Assembly (NCBI GenBank): GCA_004431415.1
Contig: QPMI01000271.1
Location: 45,659-109,658, forward strand
DNA length: 64,000 nucleotides
Source of the DNA: Cyanophora paradoxa
Lineage: Eukaryota; Glaucocystophyceae; Cyanophorales; Cyanophoraceae
Direction of reading: 5' to 3'
This document shows, in pieces, positions 9,951 to 20,531 of the stretch (the stretch's first letter is position 1; every line of letters begins with the position of its first letter). The position numbers and the translations under genes are program-made. The notes under the pieces are model-generated. The model was not told the origin of the DNA. It ran no database searches and saw only the letters and a list, made by a program, of their open reading frames with translations.

Positions 9951-12230
9951 ATGCAGGGCTTTGTATTCGTGCTCGTCACCAGCCTGGCGTGGCTGGCCCT
10001 GCTGTCCCTCGCGCGACGAGTCGTCCCGCCGGTGCGTCCTGAACTCGGAGGGATCGGCGCGCGCGCGCGCGCGCCTGCCGTTCGCTCTGACTTCGCTGCG
10101 CAGAACTCCAGAAGATTCAGCATACACTTTCCGTGGCATATATCGTGGACGACCTCGCGGTACGCCGCCGCGTGCTCTCCGGCGAGCGCTTCGCACACCG
10201 ACGCGCCGCAGGTTCAACACGCTGATCTGGAACATCGGGAGGAGGAGAAAAGCGCAGCTGATGCTGTACGTGACGTTGAGTTGCATAACGTGCACATTGA
10301 TAACACTGCATAACGTGCGTGCAGCTGGTACCGCGCCGGCACACCCCTCGCGGTGAGCTGCATGCTCATCGGGATGTACCTGCTCTTCCGGAACGCGTCG
10401 GATTGGCTCCGCGGCGGCCCGTCAGGGGCGGATGGCGGACAGCGATCGCCCGGCGTTGCACTCGTGCGCGGCTCGCCGTGCGGGCTCGGGGCTGGCGCGT
10501 GCAACGCGGCCCGTGACGCGGGCGGCGCAGGTGCCGCTGATCCCCGGACTGACGATGCCGTTGAGCCACCTCGTGTACCTGTGGGGCGCGCTGCTCTTCA
10601 GGTCGCGCCCTCCCGCCCAGGCCGGCCCCTCGCCCGCCCCTCACGCGCCGCTCGCTCCGGGCAGCGCGGGGGTGCACGAGGCGGGGCACGCGCTGTGCGC
10701 GGCGGCGCACGGGGTGCGGACGACGGAGGCCGGCGCGTACGTCTCCTTCATGGCCCCGCTTGCCTTCGTCCGCCTCGACGGCGTCGACTCCCAGCACGTC
10801 GCCGCCCAGGTGCCCCCTAGCCCCCGCCCCGCCCCGCCCCGCCCCCGCCACCCCAGCGCCGCCCCCGCCGCCCCTGACCGGTCGGCCGCAGCTGCGCATC
10901 TACTGCGCCGGCTCGTTTCACAACATTGTGACGGTGCGACGGGCGGGGCGCGCGGGGGCGGCGGGCGGCGACGGGGCCGGCAGGCGCTGGGGCGTGGCTC
11001 GGCGTGCTGCTGCTGCCGCTGCTGCTGTGGCCGCTGTACGCGGCGGCGGGGCCGGGCCCCGTGGTGCTCGGGGTAGACCCGGCGTCGGCCCTGGGGCCGC
11101 ACCTGCGCCCCGGCGACCTCCTCACGGGCCTGAACGACTGCCCCGTCGCCTCCCTCGACGACTGGCGCGCCTGCATCCTCCACGCCGCCGCCGCTGCCCC
11201 CAGCTTCTGCCTGCCCCCCGCCTCCCTCGCTGCAGGTCACCCCCTCCCCCCGCGCCGCCGCCCCGCCCGGCGGCGCCTCACGCCTGCCGCAGCCGCCTCC
11301 AGGGGCGGCGACTGCTGCGGGGCCGGCTACGACGGACCCCTGCAGTGCTTCCGCGCCCTCTCGCCCCCGCCGGCGAGCGGGCGGGCCGGGGCGGGGCACG
11401 GGCGGGCGCTCCTCGCCGCTGCCCCGACGGGCCTCTGCCTCCGGGGGCCGAGTTTCGCGAGAGCGACCCTGCGACGGCGCCGGCGGCATCCCCGCCCCGT
11501 GCCCCAACGCCGGTGCGGGGCCCCGGGGCGGGCGTGCGGGGCGGGGCGGGCGAGGGGTGACGGGGCGCAGGGACGTGCGGGGAGGCGCAGGTGCCGGAGG
11601 GGCAGCTGCTCGCCGTGCTCTCCGTGCTGCCGCGCGGCGGGCCCCGCGGAGACGCCGCCGGCAACGCGACGGGCCGAGGGCCGCCCCCGACGCCCCCTCC
11701 GTGTCGCCTTCGCCGGCTCCCCCGCCCAGCTCCTCGCCGCCGGTGCGCGAGGCGCCCCGCACGCGCCGCCCGTCGCGGGGCCGAGGGCGGGGGCGGGGCA
11801 GTGGACGCGGCGCATCGGGTGGCGCGGCTGGGCCTGCTGGCGGCCTTCGACCTCCCCGGCCACCTCGAGCGCCTCCTCCGCTACCTCTTCTCCGTCTCCC
11901 TCGGTCCGCCCCCCCGCCCCCGCCCCCGCCCGCCCGCCGCGGGAGCCTCTGACGGGCGGTGCAGCGCTGGCGGTGCTGAACATGGTGCCGTGCCCGGGGC
12001 TGGACGGGGCCCCCGTGGCGAAGCTTCTCGCCGAGATGCTCGCCCTCCACGCCCCGCTCGCCCTCTTCGCCCCCGCCAGCTCCGCCCGCGCCCTCATCGA
12101 CCTCGGCGCCAACCTCGATGGGCCCGTCGCCGTCTCTCCCCTCGCAAGGGCCGCTTCCCGCGCGTGCAACGCCTTCGGCGCGGCCCTGCTCCTCCTCAAT
12201 GCCCTCGCCGTGTTCTTCGCCCGCCGCTGA
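9951..12230 (+). CDS. MBTPS2: site-2 protease (MBTPS2-like intramembrane metalloprotease)
   Basis: Intramembrane zinc protease of the S2P family (M50), which cleaves membrane-anchored transcription factors or signal peptides within the membrane. The N-terminus MQGFVFVLVTSLAWLALLSL is a first membrane helix. Next come WYRAGTPLAVSCMLIGMYLL (second helix) and PLIPGLTMPLSHLVYLWGAL. The active-site HExxH is in GVHEAGHALCAAAHG (about 10669-10713). A PDZ-like segment reads GPHLRPGDLLTGLNDCPV. The third zinc ligand lies in NMVPCPGLDG (about 11982-12011), matching the family NxxPxxxLDG signature. The end FGAALLLLNALAVFFARR is a last hydrophobic segment with a stop at 12228-12230. At least nine introns interrupt it. 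The ATG at 9951 is chosen because it begins the first hydrophobic helix. Confidence 0.9.
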
Positions 12231-12613
12231 CCCGCCCCCCGCCCCTTCCGCCCACTTTCGTCGAACGTACTCGCATTCCTCGGAGCGAGCGCTGGGCAGG
12301 AGCCCGAGGGGTACGGGGCTCAGCGGCTGGATGGGGCGCCGGGCAGGAGAGGGGCCTGGCGAGCAAATTGGCCCTGAGGGAGGGTAGAGAAGACAGGACC
12401 TGGGTCGGGCCGGGAGGCGCGTCGGGGGGGCGGGGCGCGGGACTCGGGAGAGACTGCGACAGGAGAAAGGCAGCGCTGGGATCTGGGATCAGAGGAGAGC
12501 GGCTGGACCTGAGAAGCCGGAGCGGAGAGGAATGGGTCTGGGAGAGGAAGGCAGAGGACCGAAGAGGCCCCCCCAGGGCAGGCAGGCCAGAAAAGAGTTG
12601 ACACGCGTGCCGG
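12231..12613. other. convergent 3' region
   Basis: About 380 bp between the stop of the site-2 protease gene (+) and the stop of the small Lys-rich gene (-). It is G-rich on the plus strand, with no splice-site pattern or recognisable protein. Probably 3' untranslated sequence of both genes. Confidence 0.4.
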
Positions 12614-13127
12614 TCAATCTTCGTCGCTTGCTTCGCCGCCCAGGGGCGCACGTGCCTTCGGTCCTTTCTTCTTGGATAACCTCGCCAATCTGCTCCGCTC
12701 TTCTTCTTTCAGGCGCTGGATCTGCGGGCGTAGCACCGCCCGTCAACGGGCGGAAAGCGATCAAGACGCAGCACGCACGCGTTCGATGCTCTCACTTAGC
12801 TTGTCGCTGCGAGTATGCCGAAGAAGCTGCAGGTTGCGCTGCATTAGGCTAGCCTGCGCCTCTGCTTTCTTTTGCTTCTCCGCCGCGACCAGGGCCAAAA
12901 CGCCGACGGATGGCTTCGCAGCTGGGGCGGCTGCCGCACGCTTGGCTCCTTTCTTGAGCTTAGCTATGCTGCTATCCGCACCCGATTTCGAGCCTGCGCG
13001 CTACGCACGGTTCGCGAAGGTTCAGCGCGTACGCGATCGTGCAAGTATCATGCAGGCCGCGCACCTTCACGATGGCCTTCTTCGCCTCGAGCCCCGCGAG
13101 CTGCTTCTTAACGAGCCTCGAAGACAT
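12614..13127 (-). CDS. small Lys/Ala-rich coiled-coil protein
   Basis: Minus-strand gene beginning MSSRLVKKQLAGLEAKKAIV. It continues after an intron as LKKGAKRAAAAPAAKPSVGV, then KQKKAEAQASLMQRNLQLLR and RSDKLSESIER. After a second GTGCG...CAG intron it reads IQRLKEEERSRLARLSKKKG and ends GGEASDED at 12614. It is about 130 residues, highly charged and mostly helical, without membrane segments. The composition and the acidic tail suit a nuclear or nucleolar protein, but I recognise no family. The join between exon 1 and exon 2 (near 12985) is uncertain by one or two bases. Confidence 0.65.
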
Positions 13128-13708
13128 CGCACTGCGCTATATTGCAGCGCTAGATTGGGGGGTAGGGGAGACCGAATACTCCGGCACTGATACTCCAATC
13201 TACCCCTATACCTAGGTTTGCAGTTGTTCAACTCCAGGTAGAATAGTTTGTGTAGCAAATTCCAGGCGTCGTGGGGCGCGTCCTGTGAGCAAACAACTCA
13301 TAAAAGGGGGTCTGCCAATCGGCTGAGCTGGTCGGGCACGGCCATTTTGGACTTTTGTGCTGCTGCGGAAGTCGCGTCGCGAAACCACGGTGCGGACGCG
13401 ATCTAGCGCCACTTAAACGCGAACTATGCTGTTCCAGCTACGCGTGAGCGTGGTCTGGCGGCCGTCCGCCGCAACTTTGGGAACCTGACCGCGGCGGGCA
13501 GGATCCGGACCAAGACCTTCACAACGCTCCAGCATCATTCCGACAAGCTTCCGGTATCACTCGAAGGCGGTGAGAATGACCGTGCTTGCCCTAGAGCGCG
13601 ACAAGCGCCGCCCCCGCGCTCAGTTGGGCGTCCACAACTCCGCCCCTCGCGCCGTACTGGCGCCGTAGCTAGCGCCCCCGCAAGTTGTAGTGAAGCTCTT
13701 GGAGGGAT
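13128..13708. other. intergenic, possible unresolved small exon
   Basis: Between two minus-strand genes. A plus-strand open stretch at about 13440-13590 reads AVRRNFGNLTAAGRIRTKTF but has no start codon, and I cannot connect it to a gene. The T-containing patches at 13190-13340 are less GC-rich. It probably holds the promoter of the 12614-13127 gene. Confidence 0.35.
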
Positions 13709-14318
13709 CTATCGGCTCGCCTCATCGAGCGCGCCTTTTAATTTGTCCGCAGGGGACTGCCCTACAACCCCGGAGCGAGCCCCGTGTCCGCGTACTCGCG
13801 GTGCTCTGCCTGGCCGCCTCTGCCCGTGCTCTTGTGGCCCGTGGATGCCCGCCTCTAGCAATGACATATTACGTACGCGGTGAGTACCGTAGCCGGCCCC
13901 TGCTGCGCTTCCAGCCTGGGAGGCAGGCGAGGCGCCATCTTGATCTCCGTTGCCCGCTGCGCTCGAGCCCTGTCAGCAAGTTTCTCGACCATATTACTGT
14001 ATTACCTTGTGGCGGGCTGAAGATGAGCTCGTATCGGATGCCTTCCGCATCAGTCGCTAGCTGGTCCCACGCGATGTACTGGTTGGGCTGCAGGACGACG
14101 CTACGACTGTCCACAACGGCGCCGCCGTTCTTGAAGTCCTTCGCTACCATCCTAACGATGTTCTGGCCGGCCCGGCCTTCGGGAAGTTGCTGCGCTAGCG
14201 CCCTGGCGCCGCCTGCAAACAGCGATGGCAACGAACATGGGATTGGCCCACCTCCGCTGCTGAAGAAGACTATGGACGGAGTTGTTACGCTAGCGGGATC
14301 CCCCGGCTCGGCCTCCAT
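13709..14318 (-). CDS. hypothetical small protein
   Basis: Minus-strand frame from the ATG at 14318. A Pro/Ser/Gly N-terminal half leads into GQNIVRMVAKDFKNGGAVVD, then SVVLQPNQYIAWDQLATDAE and IRYELIFSPPQ. An AT-rich intron (GTAATACAGTAATA...GACAG) then joins to GSSAAGNGDQDGASPASQAG, and a second intron with a GTACGT donor joins to SPADKLKGALDEASR and the stop. No family recognised. The order of beta-strand-like and charged segments suggests a small folded domain followed by a flexible tail. It lies 91 bp from the divergent METTL gene, so the two probably share a promoter. Its introns are unusually AT-rich for the window. Confidence 0.65.
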
Positions 14319-14409
14319 GCTCGGAACGACTTCAAAAACGGATGCGCGCCGAAACGACTAATGCGGGTATAAGGTAGTTTGGAGTTAGTTGCCTCGGATA
14401 ACCGAACTG

Positions 14410-15943
14410 ATGGCGACCGGCGGCGGGGCAAGCGGCGGTGATTTAGCGAGCAGCGGCGATGCAGCGAGCAGCTCGGCTGCTGCGGGGAGCATGGAGTATA
14501 AACCCTACGCAGGCTACAACGACGGCAAAAGCGACGTGCCTCCGCACATGCGCGAGCGATACGAGCGGGAGGCGCGCAAGAACTGGTAAGCGGACGCTTA
14601 GAGCAAGCGCAGCTAGCGTTCTTGATAGCGAGCTGCGCTTTGCCGGCGCGCGCCGCTGATCGTGCACTTGCTGGAATTCAATTTAGAGCTAAGCGCACCG
14701 GCGCCGCGCAGGGACATCTTCTACATGCACAACAAAACCAAGTGCCTTTCTTGGCTTTTCAATCATTCGCCGTGAGCCGATCGCCGCTGCAGCTTCTTTA
14801 AGGACCGGAATTGGCTGGGAAGAGAGTTTCCGGAACTCTCTGGGGCGTACGAGGTGCGCTTTCAGTTCCAAGCACGTGCGCAAGCTGCTCTAATGCCTCT
14901 CTGTAGGAAACAGGCGAGTTTGCGGGGGTCTCGGCTATAGCGGAGGTCGGGTGCGGCGTCGGCAACGCGGTGAGAGCGCCGGGCCCGTGGCCGTAGCCAA
15001 AGCCACCGATGCGGGAGCTGGCGCAGCTGTTCCCGATCCTGCGAGCGAACCCCTCCATCCGAGCGTACGCGGTGGACTTTGCGCCGCGCGCGGTGGAGTT
15101 CGTCAAGGTGCGGACGCCCGCGCTCGCCGCGGGCCTCGCGCGGGGCCGACGGGCGAGCACGCAGCAACACCCCGAGTACGACGAGGCGCGCGTTATGGCC
15201 GGCGTCTGCGACATCACCAGCGAGCCCCTCACGGCCACCATGCCCCGGGAGTCAATCGAGTGCGCCCTCCCCGGCGCCCCGGCTCCGTGGCGCTCACGGG
15301 GCCCGACGGCCAGCCGCGTGCTGCTCTGCTTCGTCCTGTCGGCGATTGCGCCGGAGAAGATGCCGGCCGCCATCGCCAACGTCCGAGCGGCACGCTCCCT
15401 CGCGCCCCCCGCTCCCCGGCCCCCGCTCGAGCCGCCGCGTAGGTCCTGCGGGACGGCGGCGTCGTCCTCTTCCGCGACTACGCCGGTGCCGTCCCCCTCG
15501 GCCCGCGCTCCGCGTTCCGCTCGCGGGGGCCGACGGCGGAACGGGGCGGGGGGCGGGCGTAGACGGGGACCTGGCGCAGGAGCGGCTGCACGCGCAGAAG
15601 GGCCGGCGGCTCGCCCCGGGCTTCTACGTCAAGGCCGACGGCACCCGCTGCTTCTACTTCACCCGCGGTTTCCCCGCCCCAGCCCCGCCCCGGACCCGCC
15701 CGCACCTCACGCCGGTTGCGCCGGCCCGCGGCAGAGCGGCTGATTGAGCTCTTCGAGGCGGAGGGCTTCGACTGCGCGACCTGCGACTACCACCGCCGCA
15801 CCATCGTCAACCGCGCGCGTGACCTCCACATGAACCGGATCTGGATTCAGGCGCGCTTCGTCCGAGCCCCCAAGACCGCTGCGCCGGCGTCGGCGCCGGC
15901 GCCAGACGTAGCAGACCCTCATGCAGTTGCAAGCGCTGGCTAG
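14410..15943 (+). CDS. METTL2/6/8: tRNA N3-methylcytidine methyltransferase (METTL2/6/8-like)
   Basis: SAM-dependent class I methyltransferase of the METTL2/METTL6/METTL8 (yeast Trm140) family, which makes m3C32 in certain tRNAs. After a Gly/Ser-rich lead come PPHMRERYEREARKNW, FYMHNKTK and FFKDRNWLGREFPEL (family N-terminal signature). The SAM motif is IAEVGCGVGNA. Next are IRAYAVDFAPRAVEFVK (motif II), VMAGVCDITSE, and CFVLSAIAPEKMPAAIANVR, followed by VLRDGGVVLFRDYA. The substrate loop reads APGFYVKADGTRCFYFTRGF, and the end is RTIVNRARDLHMNRIWIQAR. All landmarks lie in one orientation with GT-AG introns between them. Which of the three paralogues it corresponds to is not decided. Start at 14410: the first ATG of the Gly-rich exon. 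Confidence 0.92.
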
Positions 15944-16237
15944 GACCGAGTGGCAGCTGCGCCGGGAGCCAGCAGTTAGCTATGGCTTACCTAGCCGCGC
16001 GCTGCCAGGCTGACTCTGTGATCGGATGCAACTGGGCTGCAGTTGCGCCAGCGAGATGACGAGTTTCAGGGAGCATGTAATGGTGTTGGAGAAGTCGCCG
16101 GAGCGGTTGATGCCGCCCAGGGTGGCCAGCCAGGGGTACGCGAACGCCCGCGACTGAAAAAAAGCCAAACAAGGAAGGCTGGCCCGCGCACAGCAGCTAG
16201 CCCGCCAAGCAGCTCTTGAAAGCTCGAGCTCCTAGCC

Positions 16238-17456
16238 ATGTCGTCAGCATACAGAAAGCCGTTTTTGGTCCCAGACGGGTTCCAGCAGCTGCTCAAAGAT
16301 TTCGCCCGTGAAGTCATCAGGCACCAGCCCGACAACATATACGGTTTCGGCGCAAAGTACTTCGATGGTGCCAGGCCCCGTCGCGCCATCGCCTGGCCGC
16401 GGCCTCACGGCCGCGCCGCAGACCTCATCGAGCAGCGGCGGAGGCAGGCGGTCGCAGGTGATGCGCCGCCGCAGTATTCACAGACGGTGGACGTGCGGAA
16501 CATGTCCCAGGAGGAATTGGAGCAGTTCTTCATGCAGCTATTCAGGGAAGCCGATGTCGATGGGAACGGCGTGCTCGACGCAAAGGAGTTCAAGCAGGTT
16601 CGTAGCTATAGCTGCGTTTGGCTGTCCTCAGCTCCACCGCACCGCCTTGGGGTCTAGCTGTGGCGCGATATCTTCGCGCCCCCATCCCTGACCGGCCGGC
16701 GGCGCAGATCATGAAGACGGCGGATCTGGGGCTCAGTAACAAGCAGATCCTGGAGATCATGGTAGAAGCGGACGAGAACGACGACGGGAAGATCGACTAC
16801 CAGGAGTTCGTCCCCGTGGCCGTGCAGGTAGTCTCGGCCATGTACGCCAAAGCGGAGGCGATGATGGTGCGCCGCCCCGCACGCGCCCCATCTGCCCCGC
16901 GCCGGCGGCAGGCGAGCGAGCGGCGCGGCGCAGGAACAAGCGAACAGGCAGCAGGCGGCGACGGCGGCGGCGGAGGATGTGTTGCTGCACGGGATGACCC
17001 GCGAGGAGGTGGAGAACATGCTCGAGACGCTCTTCCGGGCGGCGGACAGCGACGGCAGCGGCAAGCTCTCGCGGAGGGAGTTCCGGGAGTGCCTGAAGCA
17101 CACCGACCTGGGCCTCACGCGCAAGGAGATCAACGGTTCGGGGGGCTGCTGCGGGGGCGGGTGCGGGGGCGGGGGCCGACGGGCGGGCAGCGATCATGGT
17201 GGAGGTGGACGTGGACCACGACGGGCTCGTCTCCTACGAGGAGTTCCGGCCCCTCTGCTTCTCCATCCTCGTCGAGCGGCCCGCCCCGCCCCCGCCCCGA
17301 CCCCGCCCCCGCCCGCCCCCGCCGAGGCCCCCGCAGCTTCAAGACGCAGGTGCTCGAGATGCAGCAGAGCGGCACCGAGCTCGACGAGTTCCTCCTCGAG
17401 ACCTTCGCCGCCGGCGACCCCGAGGGGACGTGCGTGCCCGCCCCCGCCCCCTCCCC

Positions 17457-17503
<47 letters not shown>

Positions 17504-18251
17504 GCTCCGGCCGACGCCACGGTGGCAGGGGCTTCCTGAGCTACGCGGAAGTGCGGGACCTGCTGCGGGGGGCGGACCTCGGCCTCACCAGGATGCAAAT
17601 CTACTCCATCATGTCCGCCGCAGAGCAGGTGCCCCCGCCCGCCCGCCCCGGCCCGGTGGCGCGGCGGCGCGCGTGCGACGGTCGGGGGCGGGGGGCAGGA
17701 CGCGGACGGGCTGATCAACTACCGGGTGTTCGTGCCGACGGCGGCGTCGATGATCTCGAAGATGCTCGCGATCTCGCACGCCGGCCACCGCGCCGTCGCC
17801 ATCGCCAACCTCGCCGCCCTCGAGGACGCCGAGCTCATGCGCGGCGTCCGCCCCGCCCCGCCCCGCCCCGACCCCGCTGCCTCCGACGCTGCCGGGGCAG
17901 ATCGACCAGGGGACCTTCGAGAACGCCCTCATGGCCGAGTTCGCTGCCTCCGACCCCGACGGCTCCGGGTCCGCCCCATCCGCCCCCCGCGCCCGCCCGC
18001 CGCCCGCCGCCGGCGCTGAAGCGAGGGCCGGCAGGACGGTGACGCGGGGGGAGTTCAAGGGGGCGCTGGAGAGCGGGGCGGTGCAGCTCTCGGGGAAGGA
18101 GGTGAACACGCTGCTGTCGGCGGTGGACGTGGACGCGGCGGGGCGCATCAACTACACCGAGTTCGTCTCCTACGCCTACGGCATCCTCGTCCACATGGCC
18201 CGCGAGGCCCGCCTCGAGGAGCGCATCGCCCAGGAGGCCGCCATGCAATGA
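16238..18251 (+). CDS. RSP7: RIIa + multi-EF-hand protein, radial spoke RSP7-like
   Basis: The N-terminus has an RIIa dimerisation/docking domain (VPDGFQQLLKDFAREVIRHQ followed by PDNIYGFGAKYF), the type that binds AKAP helices in radial spokes. A chain of EF-hands follows: FREADVDGNGVLDAKEF; MVEADENDDGKIDYQEF; FRAADSDGSGKLSRREF; VEVDVDHDGLVSYEEF; a degenerate FAAGDPEG...GFLSYAEV; DADGLINYRVF; AASDPDGSG...VTRGEF; and VDVDAAGRINYTEF, ending ERIAQEAAMQ. An RIIa domain with a row of EF-hands is the architecture of Chlamydomonas radial-spoke protein RSP7, so a calcium-responsive axonemal role is likely. Introns fall inside several EF-hand loops, and one carries a 43-base poly-C run. The ATG at 16238 directly precedes the RIIa domain. 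Confidence 0.82.
17459..17501. repeat. 43-base poly-C tract in an intron
   Basis: An uninterrupted run of cytosines inside an intron of the RSP7-like gene, between the exons ending ...GDPEGTC and starting GFLSYAEV. The exact length may be a sequencing or assembly estimate. It would form i-motif or G-quadruplex structures on the two strands. Confidence 0.9.
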
Positions 18252-18608
18252 CCCCCCGCCCCCGCCCGCCCCTTCCCCGCCGCCCCCGCGGCGCCACGCC
18301 CTCAGACCCGCCCTCACCGTCCCCTCTCGCCGTTATGCTCTTTCTTGACCCCTGTCCGCTGTCCCCCCGCTGTTCCCCGTCCCAGTACTGTAAAGACTGC
18401 AACCGCCGCGAGCCACCGTGGTGCTCGGTGCCTGTGCGCGAAAGAAGGCTGTGCAGCTGTAGATCTGCGGGGCCGGCGGCTACGTGCCGGTCTCCGAGTA
18501 GAGTCTCGCTCGATCGCGAACGAGAGCGCAGCTACCGCGTAGATAGCACGCGAGGTCACCCAAGACGAGATCAGACGCTCTACCCCCACCACGTCAGTTC
18601 CCCCAAAA
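18252..18608. other. intergenic, tandem gene spacer
   Basis: Spacer between the RSP7-like stop and the phosphoglycolate phosphatase start, both on the plus strand. It begins C-rich and becomes mixed. No gene supported; it should hold the 3' end of the first gene and the promoter of the second. Confidence 0.4.
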
Positions 18609-20402
18609 TGTTCGTCGCCGGCATTCCCGTGTTCCCGGCAGCCTCGTCGTCGATTGAGACAAAGTCGGCCGTGTCCCCGCAGCGGCCTGTGGTCTCAGGT
18701 GCGGGTAGCTAGGTCGCGCGCGCGCATAATAATGACAGCGACCGGCGCCGCCGGCGCGCGCGCGACCTCGCACGCGCTGACACGTTACATTTCGGCGCTG
18801 TCGCAGGCTCCTCGCAGCCGACCCGGAGCTTCATGGGCACGCCTGTCTCGGCCGGCCGCCAGTTCGGCGTCAGCAAGCTGCGCCCCAGCAGCGCTTCCGA
18901 GCAGGAGACTAGGTTCAGCGTCGAGGCATCCACCGGCAAACGCAGTGTGCCCGGCCGCGGCGATGTCAGGCTGCGCGCGGTGCTGAGCGCGCCGTTCCGT
19001 GCCCAGACATCCCCAAGGTCGGACGTGAGGCGAAGGCCGAAGACCTCCTCGCCACGGTCGACACGTTCATCTTCGACTGCGACGGTGCGGGCGCCCGGAG
19101 CGCGGCGGCGCCCGCCGGGGCCGACGGAGCGGTCAGGTGTCGTGTGGAAGGGCGACGAGGCCGTCGAGGGCGCCGCCAAGACCATCGAGTTCCTCAAGTC
19201 GAAGGCGCGCGGTCGCCCCCGCCCCCGCCGCTCGCCCCGCTCGGGCGTGCGCGAGCCTGACGTTCCGGGGCAGGGGAAGCGTGTGATCTTCGTGACGAAC
19301 AACTCGACCAAGTCGCGCAAGGGCTACCTCAAGAAGTTCGTCGACCTCGGCCTCCCCGTCGAGGCCGTGCGCTCCGCCCGCCCCCGCGCCCCCGCGCCGG
19401 AGGCGGCGGCGGCCGACGGTGCGGCGCAGGAGCAAATCTTCAGCAGCAGCTTCGCGGCGGCGGGCTACCTGGAGAGCATCAAGTTCAAGAAGACAGGCAA
19501 GAAGGTCTACGTCGTCGGCGAGACCGTGCGCCGCCGCCCCGCGCCACGCGCCGGCGCCGCGCGGGGGCCGAGGGCGGGTGCGCAGGGTATCGAGGAGGAG
19601 CTCGCCCTCGCCGGCATCCCCTACATCGGCGGCCCCGTGCGCCCCGCCCCGCACCGGCCCGCGCCCGTCTGCCTCGGGGCGCGCGCGACGGGGCGGGGCA
19701 GTCGGACGGGGAGCAGAAGGTGCAGCTGAAGGAGGGGGAGCTGATGGGGGTGGACGAGAGCGTGGGGGCGGTCGTCGTCGGCTTCGACCGCTACTTCAAC
19801 TACTACAAGATCCAGTACGCCGTCCAGTGCCTCCGCGAGCTCCCCTCCTGCCTCTTCATCGCCACCAACCAGGCGCCCCCCGCCCCGCCCCGCACCCCCC
19901 GCCCCGCCCCGCCGAGCTGACGGCGTGGCGGGCAGGACGCGGTGACGCACCTGACGTCGGCCCAGGAGTGGGCGGGGGCCGGCTCGATGGTGGGCGCCAT
20001 CAAGGCCTCCTCGGGGGTCGACCCCGTCCTCGTCGGCAAGCCCGCCCCCTTCATGCTCAACTGGATGTGCGAGCGGTGCGCCGCCGCCGCCCGACACGCA
20101 GCCGGCGCTGCGGGCGCGTGGCGAGGGGGCGGGCCAGGTTCGGGATCAAGCCGGAGCAGATCTGCATGGTGGGGGACCGGCTGGACACGGACATCCTGTT
20201 CGGGCTGGACGGTGGCCTGCGCACCATGCTCGTCCTCACCGGCGTCACCTCCGAGCAGTACCTCCTCTCCCCCGAGAACAAGGTCGTCCCCGACTACTAC
20301 GCCGGTCCGCCCCCGCCCCCCCGCCCCCGCGCCCCGCCCCCTCACCGCCCCCCAGACTCGATCTTCGCCCTCACCGGCGCCACCGCCGCCGTCCCCGCAT
20401 GA
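18609..20402 (+). CDS. PGP: phosphoglycolate phosphatase, plastid-type
   Basis: HAD-superfamily 2-phosphoglycolate phosphatase, first enzyme of photorespiration after Rubisco oxygenation. The start MFVAGIPVFPAASSS and ~100 following Ser/Arg/Ala-rich residues suit a plastid presequence. The HAD catalytic motif I is TFIFDCDG-VVWKGDEAVE (nucleophile and acid Asp, split by an intron after GAC G). Next are VIFVTNNSTKSRKGYLKKF (motif II), FSSSFAAAGYLESIKF, and GAVVVGFDRYFNYYKIQYAV. The cap and motif III lysine read GVDPVLVGKPAPFMLNWM, and motif IV is CMVGDRLDTDILFGLDGGL. The end VLTGVTSEQYLL precedes SIFALTGATAAVPA. It belongs to the eukaryotic PGP/PNPP type rather than the bacterial Gph type. About nine introns; the one at 19637-19701 has perfectly complementary 11-nt arms at its ends. 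Confidence 0.93.
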
Positions 20403-20531
20403 CTGCCCCCCGCGACCGCCCCGCCCCCCGCCGCCTGTACCAGTACCCCTCTTTCAATACGGCTCCCACAGCAGCTGCGCCGGGGGGCGGGCGAGGGCGG
20501 CGGGGCGCGGGGGTGGGGGCGTCTGCATCGG

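Noticed and set aside
13440-13590. Plus-strand open stretch AVRRNFGNLTAAGRIRTKTF as a gene
   Set aside because: No start codon in frame, no joinable neighbouring exon and no recognised family.
15987-16389. Minus-strand frames around 16.0-16.4 kb
   Set aside because: They run antisense to the first exon and promoter of the RSP7-like gene and lack splice or family support.
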